Source of the DNA: Mycolicibacter acidiphilus
GTDB taxonomy: Bacteria > Actinomycetota > Actinomycetes > Mycobacteriales > Mycobacteriaceae
DNA length: 64,000 bases
Direction: 5' to 3'
Assembly: GCF_018455725.1 (NCBI RefSeq)
Contig: NZ_JAHCLR010000003.1
Span: forward strand, 223,075-287,074
The notes under the pieces are model-generated. The model was not told where the DNA came from. It ran no database searches and was given only the letters and a program-made list of their open reading frames with translations. Positions 46,856 to 56,149 of the stretch are shown piece by piece. Positions within the stretch are counted from its first letter, which is position 1. Each line of letters starts with the position of its first letter. Position numbers and translations under genes: made by a program.

Positions 46856-48284
46856 ACTGATCCGCCGGCGCCTGCCACGGCCACGGCACCGCCCGCTCCA
46901 GTTGACGGGCCACCCGCAGCAAGGTGTCCTCGGCCCCCATCCGCCCGACCAACTGGACGCCGATCGGCAGACCGTCGTCGTCGAATCCGGCCGGCACGCT
47001 GACCGCCGGCAGACCCGTGGCGTTGCAGAATGAGGTGAACGCGGCCAGCGCGGGGCTGTGGGCGAACACCGCCATCGGATCGGCGGTGTCCAGCACCCCC
47101 AGCCGCGGGACCGGGACCTGCAGCGTCGGGGTCAGCCACACGTCGTGGTCGGCGAAGAACGGCGCCACCTGCCGGCCGGTGGCCTCGATGGTCTGCAGCG
47201 CGGCGTACACGTCGGCACCACTCTGGGCCGGCAGTTCCTCCAGCAGGAATCGGCTGAACGGTTCGATGTCGTCGGCGGCGAGTTCCCGGCCCAGCGCCGC
47301 CAGCCGCTCGGCGATCCGCACCCGGGCCTGGGTGATCATCAGCGCCGCGCCAGCCATCGACGCGGCCACTGGATCCCATTGCGGCGCAGCCTCATCGACA
47401 CGGTGACCGAGGTTCGTGAGCACGCCCGCGATACGCCCGACGGCAGCCGCACCGGCCGGGAACGCAGGCACACCGTCCGCCGACGCGATGGCTGTCCCGA
47501 CCCGCAGCGGCCCCGGTTCCCGGTCCACCCCGGCCAGGAAACTGCCGAACTCCGGGGCGGGCAGCGTCGCGTACGGGTCACCGGGCAGCGGTCCGGCGAC
47601 GGCGTCGAGCAGCGCCGCGCTGTCCCGCACGGTGCGGGTCACCGCGTGGTGGGCCGGCAGCGGGTAGGCGAACGCGCTCCCGCCGTGGTCGTCGGGGACC
47701 CGGCCACGGGACGGCTTGAGCCCGAGCAGCCCGCAGCACGCCGCCGGGATGCGCACCGAGCCGCCGCCGTCGCTGGCGTGGGCTGCCGGCAGCAGGCCAC
47801 CGGCGACCGCGGCCGCTGAACCGCCCGACGAACCGCCCGGCGAATGGGTGAGCCGCCACGGGTTGCGGGTGGGCCCGAACAGCGCCGGCTCGGTGCTGGC
47901 GTTCAGGCCCAGCTCGGCCGCGTTGGTCTTGCCGACGATCACCAGCCCGGCCCGGCGGTACCGCGACACCAGCACGCCGTCGCGCTCGGCGACGGCGTCG
48001 GCGAACAGCCGCGATCCGGCGGTGGTGGGCAGCCCCGCGACGTCGCAGTGCAGGTCCTTGACCGCGAACGGCACCCCGCGCAGCGGCCCGTCCGGCAGAC
48101 CCGCGGCGATCTCGTCCCGCGCCTGCTCGATGCGGGTGGCGACCACCGCGTTCAGGTCGGAGTTGCGCTCATCAATGCGACGGGCCACCGCCTCCAGCAG
48201 TTCTGCCGGGCTGATCTCGCCCGCGCTGACCAGTTCCGCCAATCCGACGGCATCGGTGCGGTCCAGAAGTCCGTCATCGCTCAC
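46818..48284 (-). CDS. Amidase (amidase signature family)
   Basis: A 488-residue amidase with the Ser-cisSer-Lys triad: Lys in GVPFAVKDLH (about 80), and the serines in SPGGSSGGSAAAVAGG with GGGSVRIPAACCGLLGLKPSRGRVP. It hydrolyses an amide to acid and ammonia; the substrate is unknown. It could also be a GatA paralogue, but no GatB/C neighbours are present. GTG 48284 is preferred to the longer frame. Confidence 0.9.
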   Translation of the reverse strand: MSDDGLLDRTDAVGLAELVSAGEISPAELLEAVARRIDERNSDLNAVVATRIEQARDEIAAGLPDGPLRGVPFAVKDLHCDVAGLPTTAGSRLFADAVAERDGVLVSRYRRAGLVIVGKTNAAELGLNASTEPALFGPTRNPWRLTHSPGGSSGGSAAAVAGGLLPAAHASDGGGSVRIPAACCGLLGLKPSRGRVPDDHGGSAFAYPLPAHHAVTRTVRDSAALLDAVAGPLPGDPYATLPAPEFGSFLAGVDREPGPLRVGTAIASADGVPAFPAGAAAVGRIAGVLTNLGHRVDEAAPQWDPVAASMAGAALMITQARVRIAERLAALGRELAADDIEPFSRFLLEELPAQSGADVYAALQTIEATGRQVAPFFADHDVWLTPTLQVPVPRLGVLDTADPMAVFAHSPALAAFTSFCNATGLPAVSVPAGFDDDGLPIGVQLVGRMGAEDTLLRVARQLERAVPWPWQAPADQFTRSRGTPVRNP

Positions 48285-48404
48285 GGCGCCAAACCTACGC
48301 GGCCCCCGGAAACCGGAGGTGCTGGAATAGACAGCATTGTCCCAGTAAGCCCAATGAGTCACTTCAGTCACTCATGCCACAGGCTGCGTACGCTGGGTGC
48401 CGGT

Positions 48405-48995
48405 ATGTGTCGCAGTCGGGGGAGTGCAGTGCGCGGATCGGATCGAACCAGGCCGGGCCGGGCCGTCAGCTGGCCTGCCCTGACCGTCGTGCTGCCGGCA
48501 ACAGCAGTGCTGGTCGGCGGGTGCAGCCACACCACCGACGGCACCCCGGTCGCCGGCCCGACCACGCCCGCGACGTCCACCAGCAGCGTGCCGGCGCCGA
48601 CCACGCCGACGACACCGCCGGCGCACCCGCGGCAGCCCGGCCGCCCCTCCGACGCGGTTCCCCTGCTGCCCAACGCCGACGGCTACGTCTTCATCGAGAC
48701 GAAATCCGGCCGGACCCGCTGTCAGATCTCGCCGGACACCGTCGGCTGCGAGGCGGAATTCACCAACTCACCGCTGCGGGACGGCGAACACGCCAACGGC
48801 GTCAACATCACCTCCACCGGCACGATCTCCTGGATCCTGGGCAACCTCGGCAACATCCCGGCCGTCACCATCGACTACCTCACCTACCAGGCACAGGGCT
48901 GGACGATCGCCGCCACCGTCGACGGCACCCGGTTCACGAACGACCGCACCGGGCACGGCATGTTCGTCAGCATCGACGACGTCACAGCGTTCTAA
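48405..48995 (+). CDS. Putative lipoprotein with Thr/Pro-rich linker
   Basis: A 196-residue protein whose signal ends in lipobox VGGC (about residue 40), giving a lipid-anchored exported protein. After a Thr/Pro-rich linker (about 42-85) comes a compact domain with two cysteines (TRCQIS, VGCEAEF) and a beta-rich GVNITSTGTISWILGNLG. Upstream at 48354-48375 is ATGAGT-N10-ACTCAT with direct AGTCACT repeats, possibly an operator. Family unknown. Confidence 0.7.
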   Translation: MCRSRGSAVRGSDRTRPGRAVSWPALTVVLPATAVLVGGCSHTTDGTPVAGPTTPATSTSSVPAPTTPTTPPAHPRQPGRPSDAVPLLPNADGYVFIETKSGRTRCQISPDTVGCEAEFTNSPLRDGEHANGVNITSTGTISWILGNLGNIPAVTIDYLTYQAQGWTIAATVDGTRFTNDRTGHGMFVSIDDVTAF

Positions 48996-49045
48996 CCACC
49001 GCCCGACCCGGGCGAAACCGCGCAGCGGACATTACGATCATTCGA

Positions 49046-49711
49046 ATGGCGCGCTTCGGCTCTTCCAATGGCCCCGGCAACCCGGGGGACGATCCGTTTC
49101 AGACCACCCGGCACAGCACCCAGGGGCATCAGCAGCCCGGGCCGTCGCCGGTCCCCTTCGGCCCGCCGAATCCGGCGCAGCAGCCCGACAGCGCGCCGAC
49201 GCAGTACGCCAGTTACATCCCGCTCGACCAGCAGCAGCCGCCGCCGGCCGCACCGGGCCTGGGCGATCTCGCCGCGCCGCCGCCCACCCCGTGGTTTCGC
49301 CGGCGCCCGGTGCTGATCGCCTGGATGGCACTGATCGTCGCGATGCTGGCCCTGGTGATCTGGGGGATCATCCAGCTGACCAGCCGCGGCCCGGGCGGAT
49401 CGACCAGCCCGGGCACCAGTTCGTCGAGCAGCACGTCGTCGACGACGTCGTCATCCACGTCCTCCAGCACGTCGTCGTCCACCACGTCGTCGTCCAGCAC
49501 GTCGTCGTCCGCGTCGCCGTCGACCTCCGCATCCAGCGAGCCGGGGCGCACCGCACCGCCGGCCGCGCCGCCGCGGGCGCCGCAGCAGCCGGTTCCGGAG
49601 GAGCCGACGCACCACCATCACCTGCCGCCGCTGCCCTCGACCATCACCATCCCGCCGGTGCCCCGGCTGCCGGAGCTGCCGACGGTGATCACGCTGCCGC
49701 CGCACCTGTAA
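49046..49711 (+). CDS. Single-pass protein with Ser/Thr-rich extracellular stalk
   Basis: A 221-residue protein: Pro/Gln-rich N-terminus with PTPWFRRRP, one transmembrane helix (about 91-112), then an almost pure Ser/Thr stalk (about 118-160) and a Pro/His-rich end (EEPTHHHHLPPLPS) closing with a PPHL tail. The layout matches the next gene. Such stalks are likely O-mannosylated outside the cell. No enzymatic domain is present. Confidence 0.65.
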   Translation: MARFGSSNGPGNPGDDPFQTTRHSTQGHQQPGPSPVPFGPPNPAQQPDSAPTQYASYIPLDQQQPPPAAPGLGDLAAPPPTPWFRRRPVLIAWMALIVAMLALVIWGIIQLTSRGPGGSTSPGTSSSSSTSSTTSSSTSSSTSSSTTSSSSTSSSASPSTSASSEPGRTAPPAAPPRAPQQPVPEEPTHHHHLPPLPSTITIPPVPRLPELPTVITLPPHL

Positions 49712-49769
49712 GGCGCCGACTCGGTGTCGCACCGGCATTGCGGCGGCGCAGTGCCTACCATCGGTTCCC

Positions 49770-50396
49770 GTGGAGCGTTACGAACCGCCGCAGGACCCGA
49801 ACAACGAGCCGACCCAGTTGGCGAACGCTGTCGGTGGGTCCTCGAACGACGCCTACAGCGCCCCGGAGAGCTACTACAGCGAGTACCGCCAGCCGCCGGA
49901 GCGCATCGAGCCGCCCGAACCGGCCGAACCGCCGCCGACGCCCTGGTACCTGCGGCCGGTGGCGATCGTCGGTTGGGGCGTGCTGTCGGCGATCCTGATC
50001 ACGGTGCTGGTGTGGAGCATGGTGCGGCTGATGGGCAAGGGCTCAGACCACACGCCGCCGCCCGCATCAACCTCGGTATCGTCCACCGTCACCTCGCCCG
50101 GCGCGCCGGCGACCGAGCCGACCGCCGCCACCAGCCAGGCACCGGATAACGGCACGGCCCCCGCCGGCCCCGCACCGAGCAGCGCGACCGAGGCGCCGAC
50201 GACCACGGAGGCGCCAGCCAGCACCGAGACCAGCACCGCGGCGCCGAGCACCTCAACACAGACCCAGACCCCGACCACCACCGCCGCCCCGACCAGCACC
50301 GAGGCCCCCGCCAGCTCCGCCGCACCCACCAGCAGCGCACCCGCGCCGTCGTCCCGGCCGTCGGAGATCGTCATCCCGCTGCCACCCGGGCTATGA
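49770..50396 (+). CDS. Second single-pass protein with Thr/Ala/Pro-rich stalk
   Basis: A 208-residue protein from GTG 49770. Acidic N-terminus with a repeated PPEPAEPPPTPWYLRPV, one transmembrane helix (about 68-88), a long Thr/Ala/Ser stalk and a final IVIPLPPGL. It shares the PPPTPW-basic-helix-stalk-PP design with the preceding gene, suggesting duplication. Its stop overlaps the Hsp70-like start (ATGA). Confidence 0.65.
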   Translation: MERYEPPQDPNNEPTQLANAVGGSSNDAYSAPESYYSEYRQPPERIEPPEPAEPPPTPWYLRPVAIVGWGVLSAILITVLVWSMVRLMGKGSDHTPPPASTSVSSTVTSPGAPATEPTAATSQAPDNGTAPAGPAPSSATEAPTTTEAPASTETSTAAPSTSTQTQTPTTTAAPTSTEAPASSAAPTSSAPAPSSRPSEIVIPLPPGL

Positions 50397-51778
50397 CCGA
50401 ACCGCTGGGCCTGTCGATCGGGACGATCAACCTCGTCGCCGCGCGCATCGGCCAACCGCCACTACTGGGACCGGCGACGCTGACACTGCCCGACGGCACG
50501 GTGATGCGCGGGTTCGTCGAACGCGTCGGCTACCCGGCGCCGCTGAAGGCCGCCGACGGCTCGACCCACCGGGGTGAGGACCTCACCGCCGCAGCACTGG
50601 ACGCACTGGCCGGCTCGGCCGGGTACGGCGCACCGGTGACCGTCGCGGTGCCCGCCCATTGGGGCCCGGGGCCGGTCGCGGCGCTGCGCACCGCGCTGGG
50701 GTCACATCCCGGCCTGATGGTCGACGGTGTGCCGCCCACCCTGATCCCCGACGCCGCGGCGGCGGTCGCCGCACTCGAACCGCGTCTGCCCCGGACCGGC
50801 GTCGTCGCGCTCTGCGATTTCGGCGGCAGCGGCACCGGCATCACCCTGGTCGACGCCGCGGCCGGTTTCGCGCCGATCGGACCGACCCTGCGCTACGGCG
50901 GATTCTCCGGCGAGCAGGTCGACCAGGCGGTCCTGACCTACCTGCTGGCCCGGCTGCGTGACACCAGCGGTGTCGAACCGGCCGGGGACACCGCCCTGCG
51001 TTCGCTGACCCGGCTGCGGGAGCACTGCCGGTCCGCCAAGGAACAGTTGACCGGGCAGACCGCGACCACCGTCGTCGTCGACCTGCCCGGATTCACCGGT
51101 GAGATTCCGTTGACCCGCACCGAACTGGCCACCGTCATCGCGGTGCCGCTGGACGGGGTGGTCGACGCCGTCTCCGACACCCTGGCCCGCCACGGCGTCG
51201 CGACGGGCCATCTGACCGCGGTCGCGATCGTCGGGGGCGGGGCCGCGATCCCGGCCGTCGGCACGCAGTTGACCGAGCGCTTGGGGGTGCCCGTGATCGC
51301 CGCGAGCGACCCGGCGTGCGCCGCCGCGACCGGGGCCGCGCTGCTGGCCGGGCAGCCGGTGACGGACACCGGCCGCACCGCACCGACCGCCGCCGGATCG
51401 CTGGCCTGGTCGAAAGACGATTCGAAAGCCGGCGAGCCGCTGCCGTACTCCGAGAGCGACTACACCTTCGCCGGCCCGCACACCCGGGTCAGCGCGCCGA
51501 AACCGGCCTACCCCGACGGCCCTGATTCCCCCGCCGCACCCGAGCGCGCGGGCCGCCGGTCGTTGCTGCTGATCACATTGGCCGCGGTGCTGGCCGCGGT
51601 GCTGAGCCTGACCGTGCTGTGGGGTGTCACCCGCTCGTCGGACAGGCCGGAGCGCCCCGGCGCCGACACCGCGCAGACGACGTCGGTGACCACCACCGGT
51701 CCGACCACTGCCGTGCCGCCGCAGACCACCCCGCCGTCATCGACGACACCGCACCGGCAGCACCGCCCCGGCCGCTAG
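50393..51778 (+). CDS. Hsp70-like ATPase-domain protein with C-terminal membrane anchor
   Basis: A 461-residue protein with an actin/Hsp70 fold: phosphate 1 LSIGTINLVAARIG (GTINL in place of GTTNS), phosphate 2 ALCDFGGSGTGITLVDAAA (about 140-158) and AIVGGGAAIPAVGTQLTERLGVPVI. A transmembrane helix (about 386-408) and Pro/Thr-rich tail replace the substrate-binding domain. It is a cytoplasmic ATPase domain tied to the membrane with its tail outside. Coupled by 4 bases to the stalk protein, implying a shared envelope role. Confidence 0.75.
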   Translation: MTEPLGLSIGTINLVAARIGQPPLLGPATLTLPDGTVMRGFVERVGYPAPLKAADGSTHRGEDLTAAALDALAGSAGYGAPVTVAVPAHWGPGPVAALRTALGSHPGLMVDGVPPTLIPDAAAAVAALEPRLPRTGVVALCDFGGSGTGITLVDAAAGFAPIGPTLRYGGFSGEQVDQAVLTYLLARLRDTSGVEPAGDTALRSLTRLREHCRSAKEQLTGQTATTVVVDLPGFTGEIPLTRTELATVIAVPLDGVVDAVSDTLARHGVATGHLTAVAIVGGGAAIPAVGTQLTERLGVPVIAASDPACAAATGAALLAGQPVTDTGRTAPTAAGSLAWSKDDSKAGEPLPYSESDYTFAGPHTRVSAPKPAYPDGPDSPAAPERAGRRSLLLITLAAVLAAVLSLTVLWGVTRSSDRPERPGADTAQTTSVTTTGPTTAVPPQTTPPSSTTPHRQHRPGR

Positions 51779-51921
51779 CGCGAGCGCGTCGGAAAGCCCA
51801 ACCGGCACGCGCCCAGCGGATACAGTTAGGCCATCCTGTGTCGCGGCCGACGCCTTCAAGGTGGCACTATAGGCAGGTTGATCAGGACTTGAAGCTAAGT
51901 TACTGACGAGTAATAAGACGA

Positions 51922-51941
51922 AAGTTACCCAAGGGTAACTT
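51922..51941. promoter_or_regulatory. 20-base palindrome before the EtfD-like gene
   Basis: AAGTTACCC-AA-GGGTAACTT is a perfect inverted repeat ending 21 bases before the start codon. A related AAGTTACT-GACG-AGTAA lies at 51897-51913. These look like tandem repressor sites, probably for a TetR-type regulator encoded elsewhere. Confidence 0.7.
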
Positions 51942-51962
51942 ACGGATGGGAGAGGGCGTTCC

Positions 51963-54779
51963 GTGGATACCGAGAACACCCAGATATTGATCCGACTCGT
52001 GGTCGGTCTGTCTGGCACCGCGATTGTCGGCTTGTTCGCCGCCAAACGGATTCTCTGGCTCTATCGGTTGATCATGACCGGGCAGAAGACCGGTGGTGAA
52101 CGGACCACCGAGGTCCTCACCCGCGCATGGACGAACATGCGTGAGGTCGCCGCGCAGTCGAAACTGCTGAAGTGGTCGATCCCCGGCGTCGCGCATTTCT
52201 TCACCATGTGGGCGTTCTTCGTACTGCTGACGGTGTACATCGAGGCGTACGGGCTGCTGTTCAAGGAAGACTTCGCGCTGCCGATCATCGGCCACTGGAA
52301 CGCGCTGGGCTTCCTGCAGGACTTCTTCATCACCGCGGTGACGATCTCGGTCATCGTCTTCATGATCATCCGCATCCTGAAGAACCCGGCCGAGCAGGGC
52401 CGCGCGTCCCGGTTCTACGGCTCGCACAACGGCGGCGCCTGGCTGATCCTGGTGATGATCCTCAACGTCGTCTGGACCTACTGCCTGCTGCGCGGCGCGG
52501 CGGTGAACAACCTCGGCAAGCACTTCCCCTACGGCAACGGCGCGTTCCTGTCCCACCTGATGGGCCACGTGATGGAACCGCTGGGCACCGGCGGCACCGG
52601 CCCGAACGTCTGGATCGAGACCACCGCGCTGCTGCTGCACATCGGCGTCGCACTGGCGTTCCTGCTGATCGTGCTGCACTCCAAGCACCTGCACATCTTC
52701 CTGGCGCCGATCAACGTCACGTTCAAGCGACTGCCGAACGGCCTGGGCCCGCTGCTGCCGGTGGAGTTCGAGGGCAAGCCGATCGACTTCGAGAACCCGC
52801 CGGAGGAGGCGGTGTTCGGCCGCGGCAAGATCGAGGACTTCACCTGGAAGGGCATGCTCGACTTCGCCACCTGCACCGAGTGCGGTCGCTGCCAGTCGCA
52901 GTGCCCGGCCTGGAACACCGGCAAGCCGCTGAGCCCGAAGCTGCTGATCATGGACCTGCGCGACCACTGGATGGCCAAGGCGCCGTACCTGCTCGGCGAC
53001 AAGGCGATGCCGGAGGGCGAGTTCGACCTGTCGAAGGCGGAGCGTTTGCCCGGCCACCACGTGCCGGAGAAGGGCTTCGAGCGGGTCGGCGGGCACGGCG
53101 CCGAGCAGGCCACCCGGCCGCTGGTCGGCACCGAGGAGCAGGGCGGCGTCATCGACCCGGACGTGCTGTGGTCGTGCACCAACTGCGGCGCATGCGTCGA
53201 GCAGTGCCCGGTGGACATCGAGCACATCGACCACATCCTCGACATGCGCCGCTACCAGGTGCTGACCGAGTCGGAGTTCCCGTCCGAGCTGGGTGTGCTG
53301 TTCAAGAACCTGGAGAACAAGGGCAACCCGTGGGGGCAGAACGCCAGCGAGCGGACCGCCTGGATCGACGAGCTCAACTTCGACATCCCGGTCTACGGCC
53401 AGGACGTGGAGAGCTTCGACGGGTTCGAGTACCTGTTCTGGGTCGGCTGCGCCGGCGCCTACGAGGACAAGGCCAAGCAGACCACCAAGGCGGTCGCCGA
53501 ACTGCTGGCCGCCGGCGGGGTGAAGTTCCTGGTGCTCGGCCAGGGCGAGACCTGCACCGGTGACCCGGCCCGACGCTCCGGCAACGAGTTCCTGTTCCAG
53601 CAGCTCGCCACCCAGAACGTGGAGACGCTGAACGAGCTGTTCGACGGTGTGGACACCCCGAACCGCAAGATCATCGCCAGCTGCCCGCACTGCTTCAACA
53701 CGATCAGCCGGGAATACCCGCAGCTGGGCAGCGAGTACACCGTGCTGCACCACAGCCAGGTGCTCAACCAGCTGGTCACCGACCAGAAGCTGGTTCCGGT
53801 CAAGCCGGTGTCGCAGGACGTCACCTACCACGACCCGTGCTTCCTGGGCCGGCACAACAAGATCTACGAGCCGCCGCGTGAGCTGGTCACGGCGTCCGGC
53901 CGCAACCTGATCGAGATGCCGCGCAGCCGTGACCGCAGCTTCTGCTGTGGTGCCGGCGGTGCCCGGATGTGGATGGAAGAGCACATCGGCACCCGGGTCA
54001 ACCACGACCGGGTCGACGAGGCGCTGGCCACCGGTGCGACGCAGATCGCGACGGCCTGCCCGTTCTGCCGGATCATGCTGCACGACGGTGTCGGCGACCG
54101 GCAGGAGGCAGCCGGCCGCGAGGGCGTGGAGGTCCGCGACATCGCCCAGATGCTGCTGGACTCGCTGGACCTGACCGGCGTGACGCTGCCGGCGAAGGGC
54201 ACCGCTGCTGCTGCGGCGGCCAAGGCGGCCCCGAAGAAGGTCGAGGCCCCGGCGGCCCCGGCAGCGTCGGCGGCCACCGAGACGCTGGAGAAGCCGGCGG
54301 CAGCACCGGCGGCGCCGAGCAAGCCGGTCACCGGGCTGGGCATGGCCGGCGGCGCGAAGCGGCCGGGCGCCAAGAAGGCCGCCACACCCGCTGCCGAGGC
54401 ACCCGCCACGGCAGCACCGGCAGCCCCCGTCAAGGGTCTGGGGATGGCCGGCGGCGCGAAGCGACCCGGTGCCAAGAAGGCCGCCGCACCCGCTGCCGAG
54501 GCTGCCCCGGCGGCTCCGGAAGCCGCCGCTCCGACGGCACCGGCCGCACCCGCTGCGCCCGCCAAGGGGCTCGGCATGGCGGCCGGGGCTCGCAAGCCCG
54601 GCGCCAAGAAGGCCCCGGCGGCAGCCGCCCCGGCAGCCCCGGCTGAGCCGGCTGAGCCGGTCCAGGCCGAGCCCACCGCCGCAGCCGAAGCTCCGGCAGC
54701 CGAGGCCGCTCCCAAAGCGGAGCCGCCGGTGAAGGGCCTGGGCATCCAGCCCGGGGCCCGTCGTCCGGGCAAACGCTGA
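51963..54779 (+). CDS. etfD: Membrane-bound Fe-S oxidoreductase, EtfD-like (heterodisulfide reductase-related)
   Basis: A 938-residue protein: N-terminal membrane domain with about six helices (1-245), two 4Fe-4S motifs (CTECGRCQSQCP near 303 and CTNCGACVEQCP near 404) and two CCG-type domains ending HDPCFLGRHNKIY and RSFCCGAGGARMW. The M. tuberculosis orthologue (Rv0338c, EtfD) takes electrons from ETF during fatty-acid beta-oxidation and passes them to the respiratory chain. The Ala/Lys/Pro-rich tail (about 745-938) contains four GLGMAGGAKRPGAKK-like repeats. A 20-base palindrome sits just upstream. Confidence 0.92.
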   Translation: MDTENTQILIRLVVGLSGTAIVGLFAAKRILWLYRLIMTGQKTGGERTTEVLTRAWTNMREVAAQSKLLKWSIPGVAHFFTMWAFFVLLTVYIEAYGLLFKEDFALPIIGHWNALGFLQDFFITAVTISVIVFMIIRILKNPAEQGRASRFYGSHNGGAWLILVMILNVVWTYCLLRGAAVNNLGKHFPYGNGAFLSHLMGHVMEPLGTGGTGPNVWIETTALLLHIGVALAFLLIVLHSKHLHIFLAPINVTFKRLPNGLGPLLPVEFEGKPIDFENPPEEAVFGRGKIEDFTWKGMLDFATCTECGRCQSQCPAWNTGKPLSPKLLIMDLRDHWMAKAPYLLGDKAMPEGEFDLSKAERLPGHHVPEKGFERVGGHGAEQATRPLVGTEEQGGVIDPDVLWSCTNCGACVEQCPVDIEHIDHILDMRRYQVLTESEFPSELGVLFKNLENKGNPWGQNASERTAWIDELNFDIPVYGQDVESFDGFEYLFWVGCAGAYEDKAKQTTKAVAELLAAGGVKFLVLGQGETCTGDPARRSGNEFLFQQLATQNVETLNELFDGVDTPNRKIIASCPHCFNTISREYPQLGSEYTVLHHSQVLNQLVTDQKLVPVKPVSQDVTYHDPCFLGRHNKIYEPPRELVTASGRNLIEMPRSRDRSFCCGAGGARMWMEEHIGTRVNHDRVDEALATGATQIATACPFCRIMLHDGVGDRQEAAGREGVEVRDIAQMLLDSLDLTGVTLPAKGTAAAAAAKAAPKKVEAPAAPAASAATETLEKPAAAPAAPSKPVTGLGMAGGAKRPGAKKAATPAAEAPATAAPAAPVKGLGMAGGAKRPGAKKAAAPAAEAAPAAPEAAAPTAPAAPAAPAKGLGMAAGARKPGAKKAPAAAAPAAPAEPAEPVQAEPTAAAEAPAAEAAPKAEPPVKGLGIQPGARRPGKR

Positions 54780-54788
54780 GATAACGAG

Positions 54789-54828
54789 TCGGGGCCGTAT
54801 GCGTGTGCATACGGCCCCGATTTGTTTT
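54789..54828 (+). terminator. Intrinsic terminator after the EtfD-like gene
   Basis: Arms 54789-54802 (TCGGGGCCGTATGC) and 54807-54820 pair perfectly around GTGT, followed by TTTGTTTT. This is unusually canonical for a mycobacterium. Confidence 0.9.
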
Positions 54829-54862
54829 CGCAGGCAAAAACTGATTGGACAGCCGTGGGACC

Positions 54863-56137
54863 ATGGTGGGCGTGACTACTCATCAGCTGCCGTGGCACAC
54901 CACCGGCGGCCCGCAGCGGCAGCGCACGTTCGCGCAGTCCACCAAGCTGCAGGACGTCCTGTATGAGATCCGCGGCCCGGTGCACGCCCACGCAGCCCGG
55001 ATGGAGGCCGAGGGGCACCGGATCCTCAAGCTGAACATCGGCAACCCGGCGCCGTTCGGGTTCGACGCACCGGACGTCATCATGCGCGACATGATCCAGG
55101 CACTCCCCTACGCGCAGGGCTACTCCGACTCCAAGGGCATCCTGCCGGCCCGTCGCGCGGTGGTCACCCGCTACGAGGTCATCGAGGGCTTCCCGCGCTT
55201 CGACGTCGACGACGTCTACCTGGGCAACGGGGTCTCCGAGCTGATCACGATGGTGCTGCAGGCACTACTGGACAACGGCGACCAAGTGCTGCTGCCGGCC
55301 CCGGACTACCCGCTGTGGACGGCGTCGACCTCACTGGCCGGCGGCACCCCGGTGCACTACCTGTGCGACGAGACCAACGGCTGGCAGCCCGACGTCGCCG
55401 ACATGGAATCGAAGATCACCGAGCGCACCAAGGCGCTGGTGGTGATCAACCCGAACAACCCGACCGGCGCGGTCTACAGCCGCGAGGTGCTGACCCAGAT
55501 CGTGGAACTGGCCCGCAAGCATCAACTGCTGCTGCTGGCCGACGAGATCTACGACAAGATCCTCTACGACGACGCCGAGCACATCAACCTGGCATCACTG
55601 GCGCCGGATCTGCTCTGCCTGACGTTCAACGGCCTGTCCAAGGCCTACCGGGTCGCCGGCTACCGGGCCGGCTGGGTGGCGATCACCGGCCCGAAGGAGC
55701 ACGCCAGCAGCTTCCTGGAGGGCATCAACCTGCTCGCCAACATGCGGCTGTGCCCGAACGTGCCGGCGCAGCATGCGATCCAGGTGGCACTCGGCGGACA
55801 CCAGAGCATCGACGACCTGGTGCTGCCCGGCGGGCGGCTACTGGAGCAGCGCGACGTGGCGTGGACCAAGCTCAACGAGATCCCCGGCGTGTCCTGCGTG
55901 AAGCCGGCCGGCGCGCTGTACGCGTTCCCGCGGCTGGATCCCGAGGTCTACCCGATCGAGGACGACGAGCAACTGGTGCTGGATCTGCTGATGTCCGAGA
56001 AGATCCTGGTCACCCAGGGCACCGGGTTCAACTGGCCGGCACCGGATCACCTGCGGATCGTGACGCTGCCGTGGGCTCGTGACCTGTCGGCGGCCATCGA
56101 GCGGCTGGGCAACTTCCTGGTGGGCTACCGCACGTAG
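54863..56137 (+). CDS. aspC: PLP-dependent aminotransferase (AspC/AlaA-like)
   Basis: A 424-residue class I aminotransferase. NIGNPAPFGF and YSDSKGILPAR are the N-terminal substrate region, VVINPNNPTGAVYS and LADEIYDKILYD bind the cofactor, and the lysine of NGLSKAYRVAGYRAGW forms the Schiff base. It transfers amino groups among aspartate, alanine and glutamate; AlaA-like activity is possible. ATG 54863 is chosen (a GTG at 54872 is also plausible). It lies next to the EtfD-like gene, as Rv0337c does. Confidence 0.92.
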   Translation: MVGVTTHQLPWHTTGGPQRQRTFAQSTKLQDVLYEIRGPVHAHAARMEAEGHRILKLNIGNPAPFGFDAPDVIMRDMIQALPYAQGYSDSKGILPARRAVVTRYEVIEGFPRFDVDDVYLGNGVSELITMVLQALLDNGDQVLLPAPDYPLWTASTSLAGGTPVHYLCDETNGWQPDVADMESKITERTKALVVINPNNPTGAVYSREVLTQIVELARKHQLLLLADEIYDKILYDDAEHINLASLAPDLLCLTFNGLSKAYRVAGYRAGWVAITGPKEHASSFLEGINLLANMRLCPNVPAQHAIQVALGGHQSIDDLVLPGGRLLEQRDVAWTKLNEIPGVSCVKPAGALYAFPRLDPEVYPIEDDEQLVLDLLMSEKILVTQGTGFNWPAPDHLRIVTLPWARDLSAAIERLGNFLVGYRT

Positions 56138-56149
56138 TGCGCGGCGTAC

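Noticed and set aside
51900-54083. 727-codon open frame on the minus strand
   Set aside because: It is antisense to the EtfD-like gene and has a His/Arg/Val-rich shadow composition.
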